NCBI RefSeq assembly: GCF_004153445.1 | Contig: NZ_SDQC01000005.1 | Location: 124,001 to 188,000, forward strand | Source of the DNA: Allopusillimonas soli | GTDB lineage: Bacteria > Pseudomonadota > Gammaproteobacteria > Burkholderiales > Burkholderiaceae_B | Direction: 5' to 3' | DNA: 64,000 nucleotides | Shown: positions 8,280 through 16,960 of the stretch, in pieces | Layout: every line of letters begins with the position of its first letter | Position numbering within the stretch: position 1 is the first letter of the stretch | Program-made: the position numbers and the translations under genes | Notes under the pieces: model-generated | Told to the model about the DNA's origin: nothing | The model's database searches: none | The model's input: only the letters and a program-made list of their open reading frames with translations

Positions 8280-9581
8280 TCAGCGGCTCGGCACGTCGCG
8301 GACCTGCGGCCCGACGTACAGCTGACGCGGACGGCCGATCTTGTAGTCGGGGTCGGACAGCATTTCGTTCCATTGGGCAATCCAGCCAACAGTGCGCGCC
8401 AATGCGAAGATGGCCGTGAACAGCGAGGTGGGAATGCCAATGGCACGCTGCACAATGCCGGAATAGAAGTCGACGTTCGGATACAGCTTGCGCTGCACGA
8501 AGTAATCGTCTTCCAGGGCAATGCGCTCGAGCTCCATGGCCAGTTTGAACAAAGGATCGTTTTCCAGACCCAGCGATGCCAGCACTTCCTTGCAGGTTTC
8601 TTGCATGAGCTTGGCACGCGGATCGTAGTTTTTGTAGACACGATGGCCGAAGCCCATCAGGCGCACGCCTGAATTCTTGTCCTTGACCTTTTCCATGAAC
8701 TCGCCGACCTTGGCCACGCCACCGTTGGCCTGCAGGTCTTCGAGCATCTGCAGGCAGGCTTCGTTGGCGCCACCGTGGGCGGGACCCCATAGGCAGGCCA
8801 CGCCCGCCGCAATCGCTGCGAACGGATTGGTGCCCGACGAACCGCACAGGCGGACGGTGGATGTGGAAGCGTTCTGCTCGTGATCGGCATGCAGAATGAA
8901 GATGCGGTCGAGCGCGCGCTCCACCACTTCGTTGACCTTGTACTCCTCGCAAGGCGTGGCAAACATCATGCGCAGGAAATTGCCGGTATAGGACAGATCG
9001 TTTTGTGGATAGATGAAAGGCTGGCCTTGCGAATACTTGTAGGCCATGGCCACCAGCGTAGGCATCTTGGCTATGAGCCGGATGGCCGACACTTGGCGGT
9101 GATGCGGATTGGTGATGTCGGTGGAATCGTGATAGAACGCCGACAACGCGCCCACCAGGCCGGTCAGCACGGCCATGGGATGGGCGTCGCGGCGGAAGCC
9201 GCGCAGGAAGAAATGCAGTTGCTCATGCACCAGCGAATGGTGCGTGACGAGAGAATCGAACTCGGCCTTCTGTTCCTTGTTGGGCAGGTCGCCGTTCAGG
9301 ATGAGATGGCAGATGTCGAGAAAGTCGCATTTCTGCGCAAGCTGGTCGATGGGGTAGCCGCGGTACAGCAGTTGACCCTTGTCGCCGTCGATGTAGGTGA
9401 TGCCCGACTCGCACGAAGCCGTGGCCAGGAAGCCCGGATCGTAGGTGAACATGCCGCTTTGCCCATACAGCTTGCGGATGTCAATGACGTCCGGCCCAAT
9501 GGTGCCCTGATAGACAGGAAACTCTATGGGCGCGCTGCCGTCCGAGAAGGACAGGGTGGCTTTCTTGTCTGACAATTGCAT
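8280..9581 (-). CDS. gltA: Citrate synthase (type II, hexameric)
   Basis: A 433-residue citrate synthase that condenses oxaloacetate with acetyl-CoA. Active-site segments are [12 protein letters not shown] (His), [13 protein letters not shown] (His) and the later VDFYSGIVQ (Asp). The N-terminal beta domain ([15 protein letters not shown]) is typical of the long Gram-negative, NADH-sensitive form. I chose the ATG at 9581 rather than the in-frame TTG at 9587 because AAGGAAG sits 7 nt upstream of the ATG. It is the last gene of sdhCDAB-sdhE-gltA, 19 nt after sdhE, and ends at the bidirectional terminator. Confidence 0.97.
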   Translation of the reverse strand: MQLSDKKATLSFSDGSAPIEFPVYQGTIGPDVIDIRKLYGQSGMFTYDPGFLATASCESGITYIDGDKGQLLYRGYPIDQLAQKCDFLDICHLILNGDLPNKEQKAEFDSLVTHHSLVHEQLHFFLRGFRRDAHPMAVLTGLVGALSAFYHDSTDITNPHHRQVSAIRLIAKMPTLVAMAYKYSQGQPFIYPQNDLSYTGNFLRMMFATPCEEYKVNEVVERALDRIFILHADHEQNASTSTVRLCGSSGTNPFAAIAAGVACLWGPAHGGANEACLQMLEDLQANGGVAKVGEFMEKVKDKNSGVRLMGFGHRVYKNYDPRAKLMQETCKEVLASLGLENDPLFKLAMELERIALEDDYFVQRKLYPNVDFYSGIVQRAIGIPTSLFTAIFALARTVGWIAQWNEMLSDPDYKIGRPRQLYVGPQVRDVPSR

Positions 9582-9600
9582 TATCAATCTTCCTTATAAA

Positions 9601-9861
9601 TTACAACTCTTGCATCTGCCTGACCATGCGCCGCAAAGGAGGAATGTCATACTTCCCCTCAAGCTGGGCACGCTCCAGCAAGACGTCGAGCAATTCGTTG
9701 TCGCCCATGTCGAACAGCAGGGACAAGGCGGAAACATCTTCGTCAGTCAGGTCCGATTCGTACCGATCGAGAAATCGGGTAATGATCAGATCGTTTTCCA
9801 GCAAGCCTCTTCGGGCCCGCCAGCGCAACCGCGCGCGTTCGGATTCGGACAGCTTTTTCAT
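9601..9861 (-). CDS. sdhE: Succinate dehydrogenase flavinylation/assembly factor SdhE
   Basis: An 86-residue SdhE/YgfY/Sdh5 family protein that promotes covalent FAD attachment to SdhA. The family motif RGxxE appears as RRGLLENDLI near residue 18, followed by FLDRYESDLTDEDV and a short helical C-terminus. It lies between sdhB and gltA, where this gene usually sits in beta-proteobacteria. The ATG at 9861 is used; an in-frame TTG one codon earlier is a possible alternative. The Shine-Dalgarno is weak, so coupling to sdhB (12-nt gap) may help translation. Confidence 0.9.
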   Translation of the reverse strand: MKKLSESERARLRWRARRGLLENDLIITRFLDRYESDLTDEDVSALSLLFDMGDNELLDVLLERAQLEGKYDIPPLRRMVRQMQEL

Positions 9862-9873
9862 CAACCGTATAGC

Positions 9874-10590
9874 CTAGATGGTGCGACGGACCAGAAGTTC
9901 CTTGATCTTGCCTATTGCCGCCGAGGGGTTGAGTCCCTTGGGACAGACATCTGCGCAGTTCATGATGGTATGGCAGCGGAACAGACGGTATGGATCTTCC
10001 AGATTGTCCAGACGCGCGCCGGTCGCCTCGTCACGGCTGTCGACAATGAAGCGGTAGGCCTGCAGCAGGCCGGCGGGGCCGACGAATTTATCGGGATTCC
10101 ACCAGAACGATGGGCATGCGGTGGAGCAGCAGGCGCACAGAATACATTCGTACAGCCCATTGAGCTCTTCGCGCGCCTCCGGACTTTGCAGCCGCTCTCT
10201 TTCGGGCGGCGGCTGGTCGTTGATGAGGTAGGGCTTGATGGAATGATACTGGTTGAAGAAGTGCGTCATGTCGACGATGAGATCACGCACCACAGGCAGG
10301 CCGGGCAGCGGCTTCAGGACGATGGGTTCCTTGAGCTCGCGCAGATTGGTAATGCAGGCCAGACCATTCTTGCCATTGATATTCATGGCATCGGAGCCGC
10401 AGACCCCCTCGCGGCACGACCGGCGCAGCGCAAGGCTATCATCGACATTGTGCTTGATGCGAACAAGCGCGTCGAGCAGCATCTTGTCGGTGGGCAGCAG
10501 CTCGACCTCGAGTTTCTGCATGTAAGGGCGCTCGTCCTTGTCGGGATCGTAGCGGTAGATTTCGAATTTGACGATACGTTTTTCGCTCAT
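9874..10590 (-). CDS. sdhB: Succinate dehydrogenase iron-sulfur subunit
   Basis: A 238-residue iron-sulfur subunit of complex II. The 2Fe-2S ligands are in SCREGVCGSDAMN (Cys59, Cys64, with the Asp variant) and NGLAC (Cys79). The 4Fe-4S and 3Fe-4S ligands are in CILCACCSTACPSFWWN and CADVCPKGLNP. It passes electrons from SdhA flavin to quinone at the SdhCD membrane anchor. It starts 13 nt after sdhA in the operon and is complete. Confidence 0.97.
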   Translation of the reverse strand: MSEKRIVKFEIYRYDPDKDERPYMQKLEVELLPTDKMLLDALVRIKHNVDDSLALRRSCREGVCGSDAMNINGKNGLACITNLRELKEPIVLKPLPGLPVVRDLIVDMTHFFNQYHSIKPYLINDQPPPERERLQSPEAREELNGLYECILCACCSTACPSFWWNPDKFVGPAGLLQAYRFIVDSRDEATGARLDNLEDPYRLFRCHTIMNCADVCPKGLNPSAAIGKIKELLVRRTI

Positions 10591-10603
10591 TTCTATATCC
10601 TGC

Positions 10604-12382
10604 TTAGAAGGTCCGGGCCTTGGGCGGGAAGCTGTCTACGGTGAGCGGCTTCATCTGCACGGGCTTGTATTCCAGGCGGCGGTCTTCGGAGAACCACAGC
10701 GTGTGGCGCAGCCAATTTTCGTCGTCGCGTTCCGGGTAGTCGGCAAGCGCATGGGCGCCGCGGCTCTCGAAGCGGTTGGCCGCGGATTTGGTCGTGGCCA
10801 GGGCTACCTCTTTCATGTTTGCCAGTTCCAGGGCTTCGATGCGTGCCGTATTCCAGACCTTGGACTTGTCCTTGAAATAGACGTTGTCGCAACGGTCGGC
10901 GATCTGCTCGATCTGGGTGACGCCCTCGTTCAGCAGATCGAGGGTGCGGAATACACCGCAATGCCCCTGCATGCTGTTGCGCATGGCATTGTGCACTTCA
11001 TAGACGTTTTCACCCGAGCTGCGGGTTTCGAGTTCGTCAACGCGCGCTATCGACTTGTCTATGCTGGATTGCGGAATGGGCTGGTGCGAATGCTGGCGCT
11101 CGGGATGCGAGGCCACGATATGGTTGCCCGCCGAACGGCCGAAAACAATGAGGTCGAGCAGCGAATTGGTGCCCAGGCGGTTCGCGCCGTGCACGGAGGT
11201 AGCCGCGCACTCCCCGACGGCATAAAGGCCCTGCACAGGCGTGCTTTCGCCATTGACCCAGCTCATGACCTGACCATGAATGTTGGTGGGCAGCCCGCCC
11301 ATCTGGTAATGAATGGTGGGAATGACAGGAATGGGATCCTTGATGGGATCGACATTGGCAAACTTGATGGCGATCTCGCGGATGGACGGAAGTCGCTTCA
11401 TGATGGTTTCGGCGCCGATGTGGTCCAGCTTGAGCAGGATGTGATCGGCGTCGGGACCACAGCCCCTGCCTTCCTTGATTTCCTGATCCATGGACCGGGA
11501 AACGAAATCGCGCGGCGCCAGATCCTTCAGCGTGGGCGCATAGCGCTCCATGAAGCGTTCACCGTCCTTGTTGAGCAGAATACCGCCTTCGCCACGCACA
11601 CCTTCGGTGATGAGCACGCCCGCACCCGCCACACCGGTGGGATGGAATTGCCAGAACTCCATGTCTTCGAGCGGGATACCCGACCGCGCCGCCATGCCCA
11701 GGCCGTCACCGGTATTGATGAAGGCGTTGGTCGAAGCGGCCCAGATGCGGCCGGCACCACCCGTGGCCAGCACAGTCTGCTTGGCCTCCAGCACGTAGAT
11801 GTCGCCAGTTTCCATTTCCAGGGCGGTAACGCCTAGCACATCGCCCGCCTCGTTGCGAAGCAGGTCGAGCGCCATCCATTCGACAAAAAACTGGGTACGT
11901 GCGGCGACATTGCGCTGATACAGCGTGTGCAGCATGGCATGGCCCGTGCGGTCGGCGGCGGCACAGGCACGCTGGACGGGCTTTTCGCCATAGTTGGCTG
12001 TATGGCCGCCGAACGGACGCTGGTAAATGGTGCCGTCGGCGTTGCGGTCGAAAGGCATGCCGAAATGCTCGAGCTCGTACACGGCATTGGGCGCTTCGCG
12101 GCACATGAACTCGATGGCATCCTGGTCGCCGAGCCAGTCGGAGCCCTTGACGGTGTCATACATGTGCCAGAGCCAGTGGTCTTCGCTCATGTTGCCAAGC
12201 GAGGCGCTGACGCCACCTTGCGCAGCCACCGTATGCGACCGTGTGGGAAAGACCTTGGACAGCACGGCCACGGAAAGGCCAGCCTGGGCAAGTTGAAGGG
12301 AGCAACGCATGCCGGATCCGCCGGCACCCACCACCACTACATCAAACTGGCGGCGTGGTAAGGAAGTATTGACAGCAGCCAC
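10604..12382 (-). CDS. sdhA: Succinate dehydrogenase flavoprotein subunit
   Basis: A 592-residue flavoprotein of complex II. The dinucleotide motif VVVVGAGGSGMR is at about 15-26. The FAD-attachment histidine is in SHTVAAQGGVSASLGN (His50). Active-site segments include QRPFGGHTANYGEKP and the C-terminal LEYKPVQMKPLT. No ATG lies near the homologous start, so GTG at 12382 is used, with GGAG 10 nt upstream and the sdhD stop 3 nt before it. It is part of sdhC-sdhD-sdhA-sdhB-sdhE-gltA. Confidence 0.97.
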   Translation of the reverse strand: MAAVNTSLPRRQFDVVVVGAGGSGMRCSLQLAQAGLSVAVLSKVFPTRSHTVAAQGGVSASLGNMSEDHWLWHMYDTVKGSDWLGDQDAIEFMCREAPNAVYELEHFGMPFDRNADGTIYQRPFGGHTANYGEKPVQRACAAADRTGHAMLHTLYQRNVAARTQFFVEWMALDLLRNEAGDVLGVTALEMETGDIYVLEAKQTVLATGGAGRIWAASTNAFINTGDGLGMAARSGIPLEDMEFWQFHPTGVAGAGVLITEGVRGEGGILLNKDGERFMERYAPTLKDLAPRDFVSRSMDQEIKEGRGCGPDADHILLKLDHIGAETIMKRLPSIREIAIKFANVDPIKDPIPVIPTIHYQMGGLPTNIHGQVMSWVNGESTPVQGLYAVGECAATSVHGANRLGTNSLLDLIVFGRSAGNHIVASHPERQHSHQPIPQSSIDKSIARVDELETRSSGENVYEVHNAMRNSMQGHCGVFRTLDLLNEGVTQIEQIADRCDNVYFKDKSKVWNTARIEALELANMKEVALATTKSAANRFESRGAHALADYPERDDENWLRHTLWFSEDRRLEYKPVQMKPLTVDSFPPKARTF

Positions 12383-12385
12383 GGC

Positions 12386-12766
12386 TTATAGACTCCAGAG
12401 AATTTTTGCAAAAAAGACGACGGCGGCCACCAGCCACAGCACCGTCAGCACCTGCAGGAGCAGGCGCAGGCCGGCTGAGCGGATGTAGTCCATCCAGATA
12501 TCGCGCACGCCAATCCAGGCGTGCCACGCCAGCGACAGGAAGAACAGCGTGGCCAGCAGTTGGCCGACCGGCAAGCCGAGGCAATGGAAGGTGAACAGGC
12601 CGCGCCAGCTTTCGAAATCCATTTCAGGGGTGAAAATGATTCCGAAAAACAGCACGATCGTGTAGACGGCCATGATGATGGCCGTGACCCGTTGCACGAG
12701 GAAGTCGAATGCGCCGTAATGCGCGCCAACCACCAGGCGCTTGGTACCGAGAAGTTCTTGTGCCAT
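12386..12766 (-). CDS. sdhD: Succinate dehydrogenase membrane anchor subunit
   Basis: A 126-residue, three-helix membrane anchor. ALVAGAHYGAFDFLVQRVTA-type sequence (here VVGAHYGAFDFLVQRVTAII) opens helix 1, and AWHAWIGVRDIWMDYI carries the heme/quinone-site His and the Asp-Tyr pair. Its ATG overlaps the sdhC stop (TAATG), so it is coupled to sdhC. With SdhC it holds heme b and the ubiquinone site in the inner membrane. Confidence 0.94.
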   Translation of the reverse strand: MAQELLGTKRLVVGAHYGAFDFLVQRVTAIIMAVYTIVLFFGIIFTPEMDFESWRGLFTFHCLGLPVGQLLATLFFLSLAWHAWIGVRDIWMDYIRSAGLRLLLQVLTVLWLVAAVVFFAKILWSL

Positions 12767-13179
12767 TACCACACCCCGAACAGTTTAAGACCGAAGACCA
12801 GCGTGAGCGCCAGGCTCACACCAAACACGACGCCTGCGCTCTTCTGCGCGGTGACCTTGTCATTGCCGATATGAAGATCAAGCACAAGATAACGGATGCC
12901 GGCGCAAAAATGGTGCAGGAAACCCCAGATGAGCACCAGCAACAACAGCTTGAACAGCGGGTTGGCCACCCATTCGCGCATTTCGGCAAAACTGTCCGGC
13001 GAGGTGACGCTAAGGGAGAACAGCGGCAGAATCACCAAGGGAATACAGAGGAACAGCAATGCGCCGCTGATGCGGTGCAGAATTGACGATTTGCCGGCCA
13101 GCGGCAAACGGTAGCTCAGGATCTGCGGCACGCTGATATTGCGGTACTGCGGACGCGGCTTTGAAGCGGTATCGGACAT
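12766..13179 (-). CDS. sdhC: Succinate dehydrogenase cytochrome b556 subunit
   Basis: A 137-residue cytochrome b subunit with three membrane helices. The signature RPLSPH-like opening is replaced by RNISVPQILSYRLPLAGKSS, followed by ILHRISGALLFLCIP and the heme-ligand helix GFLHHFCAGIRYLVLD. I chose the ATG at 13179 (MSDTASKPRP), which has GAGG upstream, over an in-frame start 21 nt earlier. It is the first gene of the sdh operon; 97 nt separate it from the upstream gntR on the same strand. Confidence 0.93.
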   Translation of the reverse strand: MSDTASKPRPQYRNISVPQILSYRLPLAGKSSILHRISGALLFLCIPLVILPLFSLSVTSPDSFAEMREWVANPLFKLLLLVLIWGFLHHFCAGIRYLVLDLHIGNDKVTAQKSAGVVFGVSLALTLVFGLKLFGVW

Positions 13180-13276
13180 GATGGCCTCGAGGTTTAACAA
13201 ATTAATTCATTGCAAAGCGCAACTGGCATTTTCGCCTATTTGGCATGGCTGTTTCAAATGAAGCACCCATTGGCGC
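13180..13276 (-). promoter_or_regulatory. Region between gntR and sdhC, probable sdh promoter region
   Basis: This AT-richer 97-nt gap has no recognisable terminator for gntR. The best minus-strand promoter is weak: TTGCGC, 17 nt, TGTTAA. TGGCA occurs twice as a direct repeat. The TCTTATATAAGA element seen at mdh and acnB is absent here, so sdh is either controlled through gntR read-through or by another regulator. Confidence 0.3.
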
Positions 13277-14047
13277 CTAGTTCAGACTGTTTCGATAATG
13301 GAACTGCTCTGTCAGGTAGAGGCCGCGCCTCACTTCCATGGGGCGGTCGCCATAGGTGTACGAAACGCGCTCGACGCGCAGCAGGGGCGCGCCCGGCTCG
13401 ATCCGCAGCAGTTGTGCCTGTTCGTCGCTGGCGGCGACAGCCTTGATTTTTTCATCTGCCCGGACCATGCTGACGCCAAATTCGGATTCGAACAGCGCGT
13501 ACAGCGGACTGCGCAAACGCTGCATGGACTCCGCCGTGAGCCCCTTGAAGACGGCACCGGGCAGCCAGATATCGTCCAGAATGGTGGGCGTATCCTCGAA
13601 GGATAGCAGACGCCGCAGACTGACGACGGCCTCCCCGTTGCGCAGGTCAAGCAGCGCGGCGATGTCGGCAGGCGCCTTCACACGCCTGCAATCGAGCACC
13701 TGGCTGGCCGAGCCGCGCTGGCGCGCATCATCGGGCGTGAGACGCAGGAAGCGGAAACGCACGTTGGCCTCGTGATGGGTGGCCACAAACGTGCCCTTGC
13801 CCTGGCGGCGCACCAACAGGTTATCCGCAGCCAGTTCGTCGATAGCCTTGCGCACCGTGCCCTGGCTGACCTGAAAACGCGCGGCGAGATCGAGCTCGCT
13901 GGGGATGGCCTCGCCGGGTTTCCATTCGCCCCTATCCAGGCTTTGCAGCAGCAAGCCCTTGATCTGCTGGTACAGCGGACTGAAGGCCGCACTGCCGGCA
14001 GAGCGATCGGGGACGTGGCCGCGATCTGGATGGGTGGATTCGGACAT
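13277..14047 (-). CDS. GntR-family (HutC-type) transcriptional regulator
   Basis: A 256-residue regulator. The N-terminal winged helix (about 20-90) contains SELDLAARFQVSQGTVRKAI and the wing RRQGKGTFVA. It is followed by a UTRA ligand-binding domain (about 110-250) with YGDRPMEVRRGLYL near the end. HutC-type regulators bind small effectors and palindromic operators. It is encoded between divergent mdh and the sdhCDAB-gltA operon, so control of TCA-cycle genes is the natural inference. A strong palindromic element, repeated upstream of acnB, lies 69-87 bp upstream of its ATG. Effector and sign of regulation are unknown. Confidence 0.88.
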   Translation of the reverse strand: MSESTHPDRGHVPDRSAGSAAFSPLYQQIKGLLLQSLDRGEWKPGEAIPSELDLAARFQVSQGTVRKAIDELAADNLLVRRQGKGTFVATHHEANVRFRFLRLTPDDARQRGSASQVLDCRRVKAPADIAALLDLRNGEAVVSLRRLLSFEDTPTILDDIWLPGAVFKGLTAESMQRLRSPLYALFESEFGVSMVRADEKIKAVAASDEQAQLLRIEPGAPLLRVERVSYTYGDRPMEVRRGLYLTEQFHYRNSLN

Positions 14048-14114
14048 GGAAGTAACAAAATGAGCAAACTTCGCTATTTTCGCATGCCGCGCGTTTTATG
14101 TCTAACACTCTTCT

Positions 14115-14140
14115 GTCTTATATAAGATATAAGATATTTG
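14115..14140. promoter_or_regulatory. Palindromic operator upstream of mdh, shared with acnB
   Basis: Positions 14116-14127 are the perfect palindrome TCTTATATAAGA, with a third half-site ATAAGA at 14129-14134. The 26 bp 14115-14140 match 27930-27955 upstream of acnB at all but one position. The element lies in the gntR/mdh intergenic region just upstream of the mdh -35. The symmetry and AT core fit a GntR-type operator, but binding by the adjacent regulator is inferred. Confidence 0.7.
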
Positions 14141-14166
14141 ACGCCGAAAGGAATATTCGCTACGCT
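14138..14166 (+). promoter_or_regulatory. Putative mdh sigma-70 promoter
   Basis: TTGACG (14138-14143) and TACGCT (14161-14166) are 17 nt apart. The -35 is 5/6 to consensus and the -10 is poor, which fits a promoter needing an activator. The palindrome ends 10 nt upstream of the -35, centred near -51 relative to the predicted start. Confidence 0.5.
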
Positions 14167-14236
14167 TTTCGGTTGTCCGTGCCAGACGTTACACTGGCAA
14201 GCCACCCAGTTTCTCATACCCTACCGGGAGATTTTA

Positions 14237-15226
14237 ATGTCCAAACCCGCCATGCGCGTCGCCGTCACCGGTGCTGCCGGCCAGATCGGCTACGCCCTGC
14301 TGTTTCGTATTGCCTCGGGCGAGATGCTCGGCAAAGACCAGCCGGTCATTCTGCAACTGCTCGAAATTCCCAATGACAAGGCTCAGGCCGCGCTCAAGGG
14401 CGTCATGATGGAACTGGACGACTGCGCATTCCCGCTGCTGGCGGGCATGAGCGCGCACAGCGATCCGCGCGAGGCCTTCAAGGATGCCGACATCGCCCTG
14501 CTGGTGGGCGCGCGCCCCCGCGGCCCCGGCATGGAACGCAAAGACCTGCTGCATGTCAACGCCCAGATATTCAAGGAGCAAGGCAAGGCCCTGAATGATG
14601 TCGCCAGCCGCAACGTCAAGGTGCTGGTTGTCGGCAATCCCGCCAACACCAATGCCTACATCGCCATGAAGTCGGCGCCCGATCTGCCCGCCAAGAACTT
14701 CACTGCCATGCTGCGCCTGGACCACAACCGCGCGCTGTCTCAACTGGCCGCCAAGTCTGGCAAGCCCGTTGCCGACATCGAAAAGCTCATCGTGTGGGGC
14801 AACCACTCGCCCACCATGTATCCCGACATCCGCTTCGCGACCGTGGGCGGCCAGAGCCTGGCCCAGCTCATCAACGACGACGACTGGAACCGCAACACGT
14901 TCATCCCCACCGTTGGCAAGCGCGGCGCGGCCATCATCGAAGCGCGCGGCCTGTCCTCCGCCGCGTCGGCCGCCAATGCGGCGATCGACCATGTGCATGA
15001 CTGGGTGCTGGGCTCGAACGGCAAGTGGGTCACCATGGGCGTGCCGTCCGACGGCTCATATGGCATTCCCGAAGGCCTTATTTACGGCGTGCCTGTGATT
15101 ACCGACAACGGCGAATACACGCGTGTCGAAGGCCTGGAAATCGATGCTTTCTCGCGCGAACGCATGGATTTCACGCTCAAGGAAATTACCGAAGAGCGTG
15201 ACGGTGTGGCCGAGCTGCTGAAATAG
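14237..15226 (+). CDS. mdh: Malate dehydrogenase (NAD-dependent)
   Basis: A 329-residue malate dehydrogenase of the cytosolic-like type common in beta-proteobacteria. The dinucleotide loop is [13 protein letters not shown] (10-22), substrate arginines are in [13 protein letters not shown] (91-103), and [11 protein letters not shown] (161-171) with the catalytic histidine in [11 protein letters not shown] (His190) complete the active site. It oxidises malate to oxaloacetate. The ATG at 14237 follows GGGAG by 7 nt. It is divergent from gntR, with the shared operator in between, and ends at a good terminator. Confidence 0.97.
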   Translation: MSKPAMRVAVTGAAGQIGYALLFRIASGEMLGKDQPVILQLLEIPNDKAQAALKGVMMELDDCAFPLLAGMSAHSDPREAFKDADIALLVGARPRGPGMERKDLLHVNAQIFKEQGKALNDVASRNVKVLVVGNPANTNAYIAMKSAPDLPAKNFTAMLRLDHNRALSQLAAKSGKPVADIEKLIVWGNHSPTMYPDIRFATVGGQSLAQLINDDDWNRNTFIPTVGKRGAAIIEARGLSSAASAANAAIDHVHDWVLGSNGKWVTMGVPSDGSYGIPEGLIYGVPVITDNGEYTRVEGLEIDAFSRERMDFTLKEITEERDGVAELLK

Positions 15227-15267
15227 AGCGGCCGCGCCGCACAGCCGCGCAAGGCGCGCTGTATCCG

Positions 15268-15312
15268 CACCCCAAAGGCTGGGCATCGATCACCCCGCCT
15301 TTGGGGTGTTTT
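15268..15312 (+). terminator. mdh terminator
   Basis: CACCCCAAAGGC (15268-15279) pairs perfectly with GCCTTTGGGGTG (15297-15308), followed by TTTT. The loop is 17 nt. It lies 41 nt after the mdh stop, between convergent mdh and the FAD oxidoreductase gene. Confidence 0.85.
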
Positions 15313-15331
15313 CATGACGGCCCCGCCCTTT

Positions 15332-16714
15332 CTATGGCCGGATGTTCTGATTCACATGGAACAAATTTTCCGGATCATATAGCTGCTTTGCGCGAACAAG
15401 CCGCGCATAATTGCTGCCGTAGGCATCCTTGACGCGATCGCCCTCTTCGGCAGTCATGAAGTTGACATAGGCACCGCCCGAGGCATGGGGTCCGACTTTC
15501 TTGAACAAGTCGCGCGCCCAGCCGATGCACGCCTCGTCCTGCCCGGCATCTTCCCATCGGGCGTGGACATTCATCACAAACTCGGCGTCGCGCTGAACGT
15601 ACGCCGTCGCATTGGCGGGAACACGGTTGGCCGCGCCCGCAATATGCCCAATGAAAAGCTCGCATTGCGGCGACGGCAGCGCGGCGGCCGCATCGGTCAT
15701 GATGTCCAGCGCCTCGTCGTTCAGCTTCGTAAAATTGTGCGTTTTCCAGTAGTTTCTTGCACCCGATGCCAGCAGCGGATCGAACGCCTGCTGCCACTGT
15801 GCATACGGCTGTACGCCGACATGCCGGCCCACGGGATCGCCAAAGCCGAAAATGGGTTCGATAACGCCTTCGCCCTTGGCTGTGTCGCCCGTGTAGGCCA
15901 GCGCCAGCGCCAGAATGGGCTTGCCGTGGATGGCTTCGGGCAGAAATGGAAGCGGGGGAGCTTGGCGCAGCAAGGCCCATACACACAGATCTTCCGGGGC
16001 GCCGGCAACAAACTCACGATATTGTTGCAGCACCCGCTTTGCCTGCTCGATGGGAAACACGATGAGCCCGGCCAGTATCTCCGGGCCCACCCGGTGCAGA
16101 TTGAACTCAAAGCGCGTCACCACACCAAAGTTTCCCCCGCCGCCTCGCAACGCCCAGAATAGCTCCGGGTTTTCATCCTGGCTCGCGTGCAGCTTCCGGC
16201 CATCCGCCATGACAGCGTCCGCCGAGAGCAGATTGTCGACTGTCATCCCCAGCCTGCGGGTCAGCCAGCCAATGCCGCCCCCCAAAGTCAGGCCCGAAAC
16301 GCCCGTCGTGGAATTGATGCCAAGCGGCGTTGCGAGACCATCGCGCTGCGTAGCCCCATCCAGATCAGCCAGCGTGGCGCCAGGTTCCACATAGGCCCGC
16401 CGGCGTGGCGGATCGGTCTGCACATTCTTCATTGGAGACAGGTCTATCATCACACCGCCATCGCAAAGTGCGTTTCCGGCGATATTATGCCCCGCGCCCC
16501 GGATGGAAATTTCCAGCGCGCTCCGTCGCGCATATTGCACGGCGATGGACACATCGTCGGCATTGATGCATTGCAGGATCAGCGCGGGACGCCTGTCTAT
16601 CATCCCGTTCCAGACGCGACGGACCTCATCGTAATCGTTGTCTTCCGGCCGTATCACTCGGCCCTGCATTCCCGCCAGGCTGTCCCGGCCATTTTCCTCG
16701 CTGGTGTTCTTCAT
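15332..16714 (-). CDS. FAD-binding oxidoreductase of the berberine-bridge (BBE/PCMH) family
   Basis: A 460-residue flavoprotein. The PCMH-type FAD domain contains ISIRGAGHNIAG, whose His76 is at the usual covalent-FAD position, and SGLTLGGGIGWLTRRLGMT near 140-160. The C-terminal BBE motif YDPENLFHVNQNI is intact. The second (cysteinyl) FAD-attachment site seen in bicovalent members appears absent: TTGVSGLTL stands where a Cys would lie. Substrate is unknown; relatives oxidise sugars, alkaloids or aromatic alcohols. There is no signal peptide. It stands alone between mdh and prpR, with its promoter presumably in 16715-16960, where I find no clear motif. Confidence 0.82.
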   Translation of the reverse strand: MKNTSEENGRDSLAGMQGRVIRPEDNDYDEVRRVWNGMIDRRPALILQCINADDVSIAVQYARRSALEISIRGAGHNIAGNALCDGGVMIDLSPMKNVQTDPPRRRAYVEPGATLADLDGATQRDGLATPLGINSTTGVSGLTLGGGIGWLTRRLGMTVDNLLSADAVMADGRKLHASQDENPELFWALRGGGGNFGVVTRFEFNLHRVGPEILAGLIVFPIEQAKRVLQQYREFVAGAPEDLCVWALLRQAPPLPFLPEAIHGKPILALALAYTGDTAKGEGVIEPIFGFGDPVGRHVGVQPYAQWQQAFDPLLASGARNYWKTHNFTKLNDEALDIMTDAAAALPSPQCELFIGHIAGAANRVPANATAYVQRDAEFVMNVHARWEDAGQDEACIGWARDLFKKVGPHASGGAYVNFMTAEEGDRVKDAYGSNYARLVRAKQLYDPENLFHVNQNIRP

Positions 16715-16960
16715 GGTGGCTTGCCCCTGCGCGAGTTTCAGGCAGCCGGCGCCGCGTCAGCAGGCAGCGCCTTTGCGCTGAACCGCTTCAATAGTTGTGG
16801 CCCGGTGTATTTTTTCAAACGTAGCGCAAAGAAGAAGCGATCTGCCCGCGTTCTCGTCCGAAACACTGGAAATCGGAAGGTGGCGGAGAAAAAGGGTGGC
16901 CGGCCTGCGGAGAATTGAATTGAGGGAGGCTACGGCGCCACTTGTGGTTATTTTTATCCT

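Noticed and set aside
13180-13276. Third copy of the TCTTATATAAGA operator upstream of sdhC
   Set aside because: The region was read on both strands and has no such palindrome; only the mdh and acnB copies exist in this window.
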